Shown here: in pieces, positions 44,155-52,507 of the stretch
How positions within the stretch are numbered: the first letter of the stretch is position 1
Layout of the letters: each line of letters opens with the position of its first letter
Source of the DNA: HyVt-337 sp964428895
GTDB lineage: Bacteria > Planctomycetota > Phycisphaerae > SM23-33
NCBI GenBank assembly: GCA_964428895.1
Contig: CAYRZU010000011.1
Span: 1 to 58,739 of the forward strand
Direction of reading: 5' to 3'
DNA length: 58,739 nt
Translations under genes and position numbers: made by a program
The notes under the pieces: generated by a model
Seen by the model: the letters and a program-made list of their open reading frames with translations, nothing else
The model's database searches: none
Told to the model about the DNA's origin: nothing

Positions 44155-46824
44155 ATGCCCACAGTAACCTACGATGACAACAGCCTCTTGATCGACGGGC
44201 AGCGGATCTGGCTCGTCAGCGGCTCGATACACTACTTTCGAGTCCCCTCGGGCCTATGGCGAGACCGCCTTCTCAAAGCCAAACGGGCCGGCCTCAACTG
44301 TATCACCACTTACGTCGCCTGGAACTTCCACGAGCCGGTCGAAGGTCAGTGGAGTCTCGAAGGCGATCATGATGTGGTCGAATTTGTTCGGTTGGCCGCG
44401 GAACTGGATCTCTATGTTATCCTTCGCCCCGGGCCTTACATCTGTGCGGAGTGGGATTTCGGCGGCCTGCCCAGCTGGCTGACCACCAAGAGCGGCATGG
44501 CCTATCGGACCAACAACGCCGCCTTCAGTCACTACTTCGACAAATACTTCAAGCAGGTGCTGCCCCGCTTGGCCGACCATCAGGTTACGCGCGGGGGGAA
44601 CATCATTCTCGTCCAGAATGAGAATGAGTACATGGTCGGCGATACGCCCGATTCGCGGGCGTATGTGGAATTCATTAGCCAACTCCTTGGCCGAGCCGGT
44701 TTCGATATCCCCATCATCACCTGCAACATGTTCGAAGGCCCCGAGTTGGATGGCCGAATCGAATGCATTAACTCGTGGGACGCCGCGGATCGATTGCTCA
44801 AGAAGGTCCACTACCGCCAGCCCGGGGCGCCGCTGCTGGTGCCGGAGTTCTGGCCCGGATGGTTCGACTACTGGGGCGCCGAGCACCACGCAACGAAAGA
44901 CGACCGCGAAGTCGCACGCCGCGCCCTGGAAATCGTCGGAAGCGGCGCCCAGTTCAATTACTTCATGTTCCATGGGGGAACCAACTTCGCCTTCTGGGGT
45001 AGCCACCTGATTGAAGGCCCGGCCAGCTTCCAGACCACCAGCTACGACTACGACGCCCCCCTGGCTGAAGGCGGCGGCCTCACCGACAAGTACTACCTGA
45101 CCCGACTGGTCAACATGTTGGCCAATCACATGGGCCCGTATCTGGCGCCCGCCTTCATGGAAGACCCCGGCGTGTGGGTCCACGATCAGACCGACAGCCG
45201 CAATCTCATCGGTGCCATGGGCCGATGGGCCGTGATCACCAACAACGGGCAAGACGATGTCGACCAGGCCACGGTCTCCCTGCCCGGCGGCGAGAAGATG
45301 TTGACGGTGTCTCTGGAACCGTTTGGCGCCGTGGCGATTCCGGTGGACCTGGCCCTGACCCATACGGTTACGTTGGACTACGCCAACTGCATGCCGCTGG
45401 GGTTCTTCGCCGAGAAGATCCTGGTCCTGCACGGCCCGGCGGGCTTCGCCGCCGAGGTTAGCCTCGAAGGTTGTGTGCTGTCGGCGATGATCCCTGACGA
45501 CGACGAGATCGTCGTCCAGCAGCACGAGGACATCGTCGTTGTCTTCATCAACACCGATCTGGCCATGCAGACCTGGTGGGTGGACGAAACGCTGGTGTTC
45601 GGCCCGACCTTTGTCGGCCGGTCGCTGGAGGATGTCGTTTGCGAGAAAGGCGCGACGCGTTACTTCCTGATGACGGCTGACGGGACGCTGTCGACGAAGC
45701 GCCTCAAGCCCCCCAAGGCCGCCCCCCGACGGACCACCCCGAAGCTGGCGACGTGGAAGCGAATGAGTGTGTGCGCCGAGCCAATGGATGACGGTCTGCA
45801 ATGGAAGAGCATGGATCGGCCTCGCGACGTGGATCGACTGGGCGTGCATTACGGGTACGTGTGGTATCGAATCGACGTCGAACAACCCCGGCAGGCCCGA
45901 AAGCATCTGTTCCTGCCGGACTGCGCTGACCGAGCGACGATCTTTGTCAACGGCAGCCGGGTCGGTGTCTGGGGCGCCGGGCCGGGCGCCAAGCGAACAC
46001 CCATGCCGGTGTCGCTGAAGCGTGGCAAGAATACGATCACCGCCTTGGTCGACAATCTTGGTCGACTAAACGTCGGGGCCGACATTGGCGAGTTGAAAGG
46101 CATCTACGGCCACGTCTACGATGCCAAACTCCTTCCGGCCTGCAAGTTCAAAATCAAGACCGGCGAGAGCTTCTCCCGTCGCGTCGTGCCGCGCCATAAG
46201 AGCCACATGGTTCCGTGTCTGGAGAGCCTGCCTCTGACCGCGGCCGATACCGATGTGACCATGAAGAAGGTCACGCCGATTCATCTGTCCTTCGAAGGTC
46301 TCGACTGCCCCGTGGCCGTTCTGTGTAACAACAGGCCGGTGGGGTTGTTCGAGCGAGGTCACGGCGAACTGACGTTGGGAGCAGAACTCAAGAGCGGCAA
46401 GAACACCATTCGCCTGCTGCTGTGGCGCGACAATGTCACAACCAAACTCCTGTCGGCTTTCCGGTTCTACCAACTCATTGAGCCGGTCAGTAGCGGAGGC
46501 CGGTGGAGCTTCCGTCCGTGGGCCCTACCCGAAGAGGGGGGGCGCGTGGTCGGCAAGGATCTACCGGCTTGGTATGTCACGTCCTTCAAGTGCACCTCCT
46601 TCGATGAGCCGCTATTCCTGCACATCATCGGCGCCAAGAAGGGCCAGGTCTTTTTGAACGGTCGGAACGTCGGCCGATTCTGGACGGTCGGCCCGCAGCA
46701 GTTCTATTACCTGCCCGAGACTTACCTTGCTGAGAAGAACGAACTGATGCTGTTCACCGAAGGTGGCGCGAACCCGTCCGGGTCTCGGCTGGAGTACCGA
46801 CCCCTCGGTCCTTTCAAAGACTAG
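44155..46824 (+). CDS. Glycoside hydrolase family 35 beta-galactosidase-like protein
   Basis: The protein has 889 residues. The TIM barrel starts with SGSIHYFRVPSGLWRD, followed by YVAWNFHEP and RPGPYICAEWDFGGLP. The acid/base glutamate lies in the GH35 signature VQNENEY (Glu158), and the nucleophile is expected in LVPEFWPGW. From about residue 340 several beta-rich domains follow, including two jelly-roll-like modules (residues about 570-660 and 800-885, the latter with VFLNGRNVGRFW). There is no signal peptide, so it may act in the cytoplasm on imported oligosaccharides. ATG 44155 has an AAGGGG site 8 bases upstream. Confidence 0.92.
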   Translation: MPTVTYDDNSLLIDGQRIWLVSGSIHYFRVPSGLWRDRLLKAKRAGLNCITTYVAWNFHEPVEGQWSLEGDHDVVEFVRLAAELDLYVILRPGPYICAEWDFGGLPSWLTTKSGMAYRTNNAAFSHYFDKYFKQVLPRLADHQVTRGGNIILVQNENEYMVGDTPDSRAYVEFISQLLGRAGFDIPIITCNMFEGPELDGRIECINSWDAADRLLKKVHYRQPGAPLLVPEFWPGWFDYWGAEHHATKDDREVARRALEIVGSGAQFNYFMFHGGTNFAFWGSHLIEGPASFQTTSYDYDAPLAEGGGLTDKYYLTRLVNMLANHMGPYLAPAFMEDPGVWVHDQTDSRNLIGAMGRWAVITNNGQDDVDQATVSLPGGEKMLTVSLEPFGAVAIPVDLALTHTVTLDYANCMPLGFFAEKILVLHGPAGFAAEVSLEGCVLSAMIPDDDEIVVQQHEDIVVVFINTDLAMQTWWVDETLVFGPTFVGRSLEDVVCEKGATRYFLMTADGTLSTKRLKPPKAAPRRTTPKLATWKRMSVCAEPMDDGLQWKSMDRPRDVDRLGVHYGYVWYRIDVEQPRQARKHLFLPDCADRATIFVNGSRVGVWGAGPGAKRTPMPVSLKRGKNTITALVDNLGRLNVGADIGELKGIYGHVYDAKLLPACKFKIKTGESFSRRVVPRHKSHMVPCLESLPLTAADTDVTMKKVTPIHLSFEGLDCPVAVLCNNRPVGLFERGHGELTLGAELKSGKNTIRLLLWRDNVTTKLLSAFRFYQLIEPVSSGGRWSFRPWALPEEGGRVVGKDLPAWYVTSFKCTSFDEPLFLHIIGAKKGQVFLNGRNVGRFWTVGPQQFYYLPETYLAEKNELMLFTEGGANPSGSRLEYRPLGPFKD

Positions 46825-46987
46825 TGGATCCTTTCGAGATGCCGACGATGACCTCGGTCCGACACGTGACTGCACAAGTGTTTATTTCTGAATAGGTACT
46901 GCGATTGACGGCGTGGACTTCCGAATAACTGGTGGTGGGGCATTTCGTTCGGCCTTCGTCACTGCCGATGACAGATGAAAAATCGGC

Positions 46988-47016
46988 TTGATCGCAAGAA
47001 GTTGTTAGGCTACTAT
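46988..47016 (+). promoter_or_regulatory. Probable HU gene promoter
   Basis: TTGATC (46988-46993), 17 bases, TACTAT (47011-47016), 82 bases before the HU start. The surrounding 270 bases are noticeably richer in A and T than the neighbouring genes. Confidence 0.5.
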
Positions 47017-47097
47017 GACTTGTGTTCGTACGAGCATTTCCTTGTGTGGAACTTAGGTGCTGCACGCTTCTGTCGAGCCTGACTAAAGGGCAGATTC

Positions 47098-47463
47098 ATG
47101 GAAACCATTACGAAGAAAGAGTTGGTCGACCGCATCGCCGACCAGACCGGCAACAAGCGCGTGGTCGTCAAGGACATCCTGCAGCGGTTCCTCAATGAAG
47201 TGATCGAGGAGCTTGGCCAAGGTAACCGGCTTGAATTCAGAGACTTCGGTGTCTTTGAAACCAAGCAGCGGGCCGCCAGGATCGCGCAGAACCCCAAGAC
47301 GCTCCAGCGCGTGCACGTTCCGGCCAAGCGGACCGTCAAGTTCAAAGTCGGCCGCCTGATGAAGCTGAAGCTCTCGGAAGGCCTGGACACCGGCGAGGCC
47401 CCAGCGCCCGAAGCCGCCCCCGCCGACCCCGAGCCGACGCCTCCGCAAACGCCGGCAGAGTAA
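47098..47463 (+). CDS. HU/IHF-family nucleoid protein
   Basis: The protein has 121 residues. The first 90 form the HU fold: ITKKELVDRIADQTGNK, then RLEFRDFGVFE and the DNA-binding arm ending NPKTLQRVHVPAKRTVKFKVGR. A 30-residue Pro/Ala/Glu tail follows, unlike E. coli HU. Good ribosome site AAAGGG 7 bases upstream. It bends DNA and compacts the nucleoid. It precedes the PduS-type gene by 172 bases. Confidence 0.93.
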   Translation: METITKKELVDRIADQTGNKRVVVKDILQRFLNEVIEELGQGNRLEFRDFGVFETKQRAARIAQNPKTLQRVHVPAKRTVKFKVGRLMKLKLSEGLDTGEAPAPEAAPADPEPTPPQTPAE

Positions 47464-47635
47464 GCGCTGGGACAGTTGACGTCTCGGCGCAAGCGGGGGG
47501 CATCTGCGGCCGTCGGCCCGAGCGGGCCCGCTCTGGGCTACGCGATTCCGTTGATCCTATTGGACAGGCAAACGGAACCGCTCTGCGCATTTGCCGGTCG
47601 CTTTGATCGAACGGGGAAGTATACTCTAGGGCTCA

Positions 47636-48964
47636 ATGAGTTCCGTCACCGTAGAACAGATTGCTGAAGCAGGTGTTGTGGGCGCCGGCGGGGCGGGCTT
47701 TCCGACACACGTCAAGCTCCAAGGCCAAGCCGACACCGCTATCATCAATGCCGCCGAATGCGAGCCTCTGCTCCATAAGGATAAGGAAGTCCTCCGGACC
47801 TTCGCCGAGCAGGTGATCGCGGGATTGGCCGCCGCGATGGAACTGGTTGGGGCCGGGCGGGGCGTTATCGGGGTCAAAGAGAAGTACACCGACGTCATCG
47901 AGCAGCTTCGCCCCAAGCTCGGCGCCAACATGTCCATCGCGCCGCTTCGCGACGCTTACCCCGCCGGCGATGAATTCATCCTGGTCTACGACGTTCTCGG
48001 CCGTGTAATTCCCCCCGGTGGATTGCCCCTGCACGCGGGGGCCGTCGTCATGAATGTTGAGACGGCTATGAATGTGGCCGTCGCAGCGACTAAGCCCGTC
48101 ACCGAATCATTCCTGACCGTTGCCGGGGCCGTGGCCAATCCCGTGACGCTCCGCGTTCCCGTCGGAGTGACACTTCGCGAGTGCGTGGCGATCGCACAGC
48201 CCACCATCGACGACCCCAACTACATCGTCGGCGGCGTCATGATGGGGCGGCTGGAAGACGATCACCACTCCCTGGTCGACAAGACCACCGGTGGCGTCAT
48301 CATCCTCCCGTCCGACCACATCGTGGTGCGTCGCCGTCGACAGGATTGGTCGCAGATCGCTCGCATCGGCCGAAGTGCGTGCGACCAGTGTAGCTTCTGC
48401 ACCGAACTGTGTCCGCGATACCTGTTGGGCCATCCCATCGAGCCGCATCGGGCCATGCGGTCGCTGGCGTTCAACTTGGTTGGCGAACCCAATGTTCGCG
48501 GGACCAGCTACTGCTGCGAGTGCAATCTGTGCAGCCTGTACTCCTGCCCGGAAGACCTCGACCCCAAGAACGTGTGCAGCCAGAACAAGCAACGATTGGC
48601 CGCAGAGGGACGCAAGCGGGAAGACCCTCCGTTCAATCCGCAACGGCCCGATCTACACATGGACAATCGCAAAGCGCCGATCAGACGGCTGATGACCAAG
48701 CTCGGCCTGACGCAGTTCCACAACGTCGGCCCGATGGTCGACGAGACCATTGTCGCCAGGAAGGTTGGCATCAAGCTCAAGCAGCACGTTGGCGCCCCGT
48801 GCGAGGCGGCGGTGACGGTTGGCCAGACCGTCCGGACAGGAGAGTTCGTTGGGCGGTCGCCCATCAAGGACGGCAGGCCCGCGCTCGGCGCGCCGGTGCA
48901 TGCATCCATCAACGGAACCGTGACCGCCATCGCTGACGGCGTGGTGTGGATCGAAGGACAATAA
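47636..48964 (+). CDS. pduS: PduS / RnfC2-type Fe-S flavoprotein
   Basis: The protein has 442 residues. The N-terminal RnfC-like flavin domain (VVGAGGAGFPTHVKL, then INAAECEPLLHKD) binds FMN/NADH. Two [4Fe-4S] motifs follow: CDQCSFCTELCP (Cys249-Cys259) and CCECNLCSLYSCP (from Cys293). A C-terminal lipoyl/SLBB-like barrel (VHASINGTVTAI) ends the chain. PduS is the cobalamin reductase of propanediol microcompartments, and RnfC2 is its relative in the MetVF complex of some acetogens. With pduT next and metV-metF downstream, an electron-feeding role for methylene-THF reductase fits better than cobalamin reduction. A TATACT box lies only 10 bases before the ATG. Confidence 0.88.
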   Translation: MSSVTVEQIAEAGVVGAGGAGFPTHVKLQGQADTAIINAAECEPLLHKDKEVLRTFAEQVIAGLAAAMELVGAGRGVIGVKEKYTDVIEQLRPKLGANMSIAPLRDAYPAGDEFILVYDVLGRVIPPGGLPLHAGAVVMNVETAMNVAVAATKPVTESFLTVAGAVANPVTLRVPVGVTLRECVAIAQPTIDDPNYIVGGVMMGRLEDDHHSLVDKTTGGVIILPSDHIVVRRRRQDWSQIARIGRSACDQCSFCTELCPRYLLGHPIEPHRAMRSLAFNLVGEPNVRGTSYCCECNLCSLYSCPEDLDPKNVCSQNKQRLAAEGRKREDPPFNPQRPDLHMDNRKAPIRRLMTKLGLTQFHNVGPMVDETIVARKVGIKLKQHVGAPCEAAVTVGQTVRTGEFVGRSPIKDGRPALGAPVHASINGTVTAIADGVVWIEGQ

Positions 48965-48966
48965 CC

Positions 48967-49527
48967 ATGGCGGATTCGAAAGCAATCGGCGCGGTTGAAC
49001 TGTCGAGCATCGGCGTGGGCTATCGGATTCAAGACGAGATGCTCAAGGCTGCGTCCGTGGAGTTGCTGATCGCTCGGACGATCTGCTCGGGCAAATACCT
49101 GATCGTCATCGGCGGGGCCGTCAGCGATGTGACCAGTGCGGTCCAGGCTGCTGTGGGTGCGCCCGATGAGGCCGTTATCGATTCGCTCATTATCCCCAAC
49201 GTTCACGAGAGTATTTTCCCGGCGTTGGGCCAGTCAGTGATGATCGAATCCGACACGATCGGGGCGTTGGGCGTTATCGAAACCTTCAGTGGCGTCAGCA
49301 TCATCGCCGCGGCCGATGCCGCCGCCAAAGCCGCCAAGATCACCTTGTTTCGAATCCATGTGGCGATGGCGCTCGGGGGCAAGGGCTTCTGCCTGCTGAC
49401 GGGTGATATCTCAGACGTTCAGGCGGCCGTGTCCGCCGGCGCCGCCGAGGCCCGGGACCGTGGCCTGTTGGTCAGCGAGACCGTTATCCCGCGACCTAGT
49501 ATGGAGTTGTTCAGCGAGTACATCTGA
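48967..49527 (+). CDS. pduT: PduT-like tandem BMC-domain shell protein
   Basis: The protein has 186 residues with two BMC domains (about 5-85 and 97-178), the BMC-T pseudohexamer type. It begins KAIGAVELSSIGVGYRIQDEML and ends SETVIPRPSMEL, both matching PduT. Cys40 in ARTICSGKYLI corresponds to the cysteine that binds a [4Fe-4S] cluster at the PduT trimer pore. In Salmonella PduT contacts PduS. Here it starts 2 bases after the PduS-type gene. No BMC-H or BMC-P gene is in the window. Confidence 0.9.
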   Translation: MADSKAIGAVELSSIGVGYRIQDEMLKAASVELLIARTICSGKYLIVIGGAVSDVTSAVQAAVGAPDEAVIDSLIIPNVHESIFPALGQSVMIESDTIGALGVIETFSGVSIIAAADAAAKAAKITLFRIHVAMALGGKGFCLLTGDISDVQAAVSAGAAEARDRGLLVSETVIPRPSMELFSEYI

Positions 49528-49576
49528 TGGGCGCCTCCGCCGAGGTGCCTCGCCTTGGCCAACTGCGAGGATGATG

Positions 49577-49605
49577 TTGACACGCCCACCTCATCGGGCC
49601 AAAAT
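49577..49605 (+). promoter_or_regulatory. Possible internal promoter for the GltD-like/metV/metF genes
   Basis: A perfect TTGACA (49577-49582), 17 bases, then CAAAAT (49600-49605), 73 bases before the next start codon, in a 150-base spacer after pduT. Confidence 0.45.
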
Positions 49606-49677
49606 CCTGAACTTTCAGCCCCTTTCGGCCGGCCGGCGATCTCACGCCGATCGGCGGGCAAGATGTGGAGTGAGACT

Positions 49678-51774
49678 ATGATCGATCGCGACCTGACCAG
49701 CGCCGATGTCGCTGAATTGGCCAGCCCTCGAGAGCTGATGGAGTCCGAATGGGCGCCGTGTCGCTACAACTGCCCCGTTCATGCCGACGTTCGCGGCTAC
49801 ATCGAACTGGCCGCTCGCGGGCAGTTCGCCGCCGCCGCCGATTTGGTCCGTGAGTGCCTGCCGTTCGCCAGCGTCTGCGGGCGCATTTGCCACCATCCCT
49901 GCGAGAACAACTGTCGCCGTTGCGACGTCGACCAGGCCGTGGCCATCCGCGAGGTCAAGCGGTTCGTTTGCGAACTGGCCGGCGCCGGGGCGACGGTCGA
50001 CAAGCCCGTCAAGCAGGACCGTGCCAAGGTCGCCATCGTCGGTTCGGGGCCGTCCGGCATGAGCGCGGCGTTGTACCTGGCGCGCTGGGGTTATCGGCCC
50101 ACGCTCTTCGAGAAATTCCCGGTCGCCGGTGGTATTCCCGTCACGGCCGTCCCGCAATATCGCCTGCCGCGCGATGTCATCAACCAGGACGTCGACTGGA
50201 TTCTGTCCCACGGTGTCGAGTTAGTTACCGGCTGTGAGATCGGCAAGGACAAGACCGTCGCGGATCTGCTGGGCGACGGCTTCGAGGCGGTCATCATCGC
50301 CACGGGCTTGGCCACCAGCCGCATGCTGCCTCTGCCCGGGGGGGAGACCCCACGCGTGCTGCCCGTACTGGACTTCCTGACCCGTTCATCCTTCGATGAG
50401 CCCGTTGATGTTGGCAAGAACGTGCTCGTCATCGGCGGCGGCAATGTGGCCATGGACGCCGCTCGGACGGCCGCCCGCTTGGGTGCCACCGTTACGGCCA
50501 TGTGCCTTGAAAACGAACAAGAAATGCCCGCCTGGGATTGGGAACGCGACGAAGCCCACGAAGAGGGCGTCAGCTTCCTCCACCGTCGCGGGCCGGTCGA
50601 AGTTCTGCTCGAAGGCGACAATATTGTGGGCCTCAGGACCCGCAAGGTCACCCGCGTCTTCGATGATGAAGGCAATTTCAGCCCCGAATACGACGACTCC
50701 GACCTGCAGGATGTCCCCTGCGACACCGTCATCATGGCGATCGGCCAGATGGCGGACATGGGCTTTGTTGAAGGCAGCGATCTTGGCACCGATGACCGTG
50801 GCCGACTGACCTACAACGCCGCCACGCAAGAGACGTCCGTCAAGGGCGTGTTCGCGGCCGGAGAAATCGTCACCGCCCCCGGCTCGGTGGTAGAGGCCTG
50901 TGCATCGGGCCAGCGGGCGGCCAAAGCCGTCGACCTGTACCTCAACGGTCGGCCGATTGAGATCGACGATACGCTGCCGGCCGAGATCGACAAGATCCCT
51001 GAAGCGACCGCCGAGAAGGTCGTCAAGGTCGAGCGACACGCAGTGGAGGTCGAAGACCCCAAGACCCGGGCCACAAACTTCGAGCCGGTCGACCACAATC
51101 TGTCACCGGTGGTGGCCGCGTTGGAAGCCCGGCGTTGCATGAGCTGTGGCGGCGGGGCCGAGGTGCTGGTCGATAAGTGTGCGGCCTGCCTGACCTGCCT
51201 GCGAGTGTGCCCGTTCGATATCCCGGTTGTCACCGACGTCGCCCGGATCGAAAGCTCGTTGTGTCAGGCCTGCGGCATGTGCATTGCCGATTGCCCCGCC
51301 AACGCCATCATCGCCAAGAGTTGGTCGCAGGATGAAGACCTTCGCCAAATCAAGGCCAAGCTCGATGCCGTCCAAGGCGACCGAAAAATTGTCGCCTACG
51401 TGTGCGGTCATCACTCCCCGGCGACGGCGTGGTCCGGAACGCTGGAGGACACGATCCCCGGAGTGATCGAAGAGTACTTGCCAAGCATGGCCCGCCTGTC
51501 GGCCGCCCAGATTCTTCACACCTTGGAGCAAGGCGCCGCGGGTGTGATCGTGGTTGCCTGCAACGAAGGCGCGGACCGATACCCGACCGCTCCCGAGCGC
51601 GTGGCCAAGCGTGTAGAACAGGTCCGCGAGCTGCTGGGCGAAATCGGCGTCAATGCCGAGACCGTTCAATTCGTCAGCGAGGCCGACCACGGCCGCGCCG
51701 CCGTGCGAGAGGCGATGGAACTGGCCGCCGACCGCATCGAAGGCAAAGCTGCCGTCGAAGAGGCCACCGAGTAA
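49678..51774 (+). CDS. GltD-like FAD/NAD oxidoreductase fused to ferredoxin and degenerate FlpD/MvhD domains
   Basis: The protein has 698 residues. Domain order: an N-terminal Fe-S domain of glutamate-synthase small-subunit type (cysteines 28-82, ending CENNCRRC); an FAD-binding VAIVGSGPSGMSAA near residue 118; an NAD(P)-binding VLVIGGGNVAMDAA near 256; and two ferredoxin motifs (CAACLTCLRVCP and CQACGMCIADCP, about 500-545). Last is an FlpD/MvhD-like domain (570-665). The usual FlpD cysteines are mostly replaced (VCGHHSP, PSMARLS, VACNEGADRY), so its cluster is probably absent. The start ATG 49678 has a GGAG site. It likely passes NAD(P)H electrons to MetV-MetF, in place of the HdrA-MvhD set seen in some acetogens. 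Confidence 0.85.
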   Translation: MIDRDLTSADVAELASPRELMESEWAPCRYNCPVHADVRGYIELAARGQFAAAADLVRECLPFASVCGRICHHPCENNCRRCDVDQAVAIREVKRFVCELAGAGATVDKPVKQDRAKVAIVGSGPSGMSAALYLARWGYRPTLFEKFPVAGGIPVTAVPQYRLPRDVINQDVDWILSHGVELVTGCEIGKDKTVADLLGDGFEAVIIATGLATSRMLPLPGGETPRVLPVLDFLTRSSFDEPVDVGKNVLVIGGGNVAMDAARTAARLGATVTAMCLENEQEMPAWDWERDEAHEEGVSFLHRRGPVEVLLEGDNIVGLRTRKVTRVFDDEGNFSPEYDDSDLQDVPCDTVIMAIGQMADMGFVEGSDLGTDDRGRLTYNAATQETSVKGVFAAGEIVTAPGSVVEACASGQRAAKAVDLYLNGRPIEIDDTLPAEIDKIPEATAEKVVKVERHAVEVEDPKTRATNFEPVDHNLSPVVAALEARRCMSCGGGAEVLVDKCAACLTCLRVCPFDIPVVTDVARIESSLCQACGMCIADCPANAIIAKSWSQDEDLRQIKAKLDAVQGDRKIVAYVCGHHSPATAWSGTLEDTIPGVIEEYLPSMARLSAAQILHTLEQGAAGVIVVACNEGADRYPTAPERVAKRVEQVRELLGEIGVNAETVQFVSEADHGRAAVREAMELAADRIEGKAAVEEATE

Positions 51775-51817
51775 CGAAGCTGAATCGCGCCGCCGACCGG
51801 CGGCAGGAGATAAACCG

Positions 51818-52507
51818 ATGATTGTTGCCGAACGCAAACCGATGGACGAAATCCTGGAGATGGTGGCCGGCTGTAAGAAGGTGCTGGTGCTGGGCTGCGG
51901 CGGATGCGTGACCGTCTGCCTGACCGGCGGCGAGCGCCAAGCCGAAATGTTGGCCAGCCAGCTCAATCTGGCCGCCAAAGCCAAGGGCCTGCAACTGGAG
52001 GCGACGTTCGACTCCATCACGCGTCAGTGTGAGAAGGAGTTCTTCGACAACCTCAGCGAGACCCCGGGCGACTACGACGCGGTGCTCTCGATCGCCTGCG
52101 GCGCCGGCGTGCAGTTCATGACCGAAGTGTATCCCAAGACCCCGATCTTGCCGGGCATGAACACCACCCACCTGGCCAGCAACGTTGAGCAGGGCGTATG
52201 GGAAGAGTATTGCCGCGGCTGTGGCGATTGCGTGCTGGCCTGGACCGGCGGCGTTTGCCCGGTGGCCAAGTGCTCGAAGAGCCTGATCAACGGCACCTGC
52301 GGCGGCACGGACAACGGCAAGTGCGAAGTGAACCCGGACATGGCGTGCGGTTGGCTGAAGATCTACGAGCGGCTGAACGACCTGGGTCGGCTGGATGAAT
52401 ACCGCAAGATGCGGGCAACGCGCGACCATCGAAAGGACCGCGGCAATGGCGTGCGTCGGTTGGTGCTCGCCGAGATGACCGAAGATGAGGAGGCGGGCAA
52501 TGAGTAG
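51818..52507 (+). CDS. metV: Methylenetetrahydrofolate reductase accessory subunit MetV
   Basis: The protein has 229 residues. The N-terminal half binds Fe-S through VLGCGGCVTVC and an SIACGAG segment. The C-terminal half is the PF12225-type domain with CRGCGDCVLAWTGGVCP and CSKSLINGTCGG, rich in cysteine. MetV partners MetF in acetogens and relatives and carries clusters or zinc. The ATG at 51818 follows an AGGAG site, and its end overlaps metF by 8 bases, which implies coupled translation in a fixed ratio. Confidence 0.92.
   Translation: MIVAERKPMDEILEMVAGCKKVLVLGCGGCVTVCLTGGERQAEMLASQLNLAAKAKGLQLEATFDSITRQCEKEFFDNLSETPGDYDAVLSIACGAGVQFMTEVYPKTPILPGMNTTHLASNVEQGVWEEYCRGCGDCVLAWTGGVCPVAKCSKSLINGTCGGTDNGKCEVNPDMACGWLKIYERLNDLGRLDEYRKMRATRDHRKDRGNGVRRLVLAEMTEDEEAGNE

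Noticed and set aside
47636..49527. Complete bacterial microcompartment locus
   Set aside because: Only a PduS-type and a PduT-type gene are present; no BMC-H, BMC-P or signature aldehyde enzymes lie in the window.
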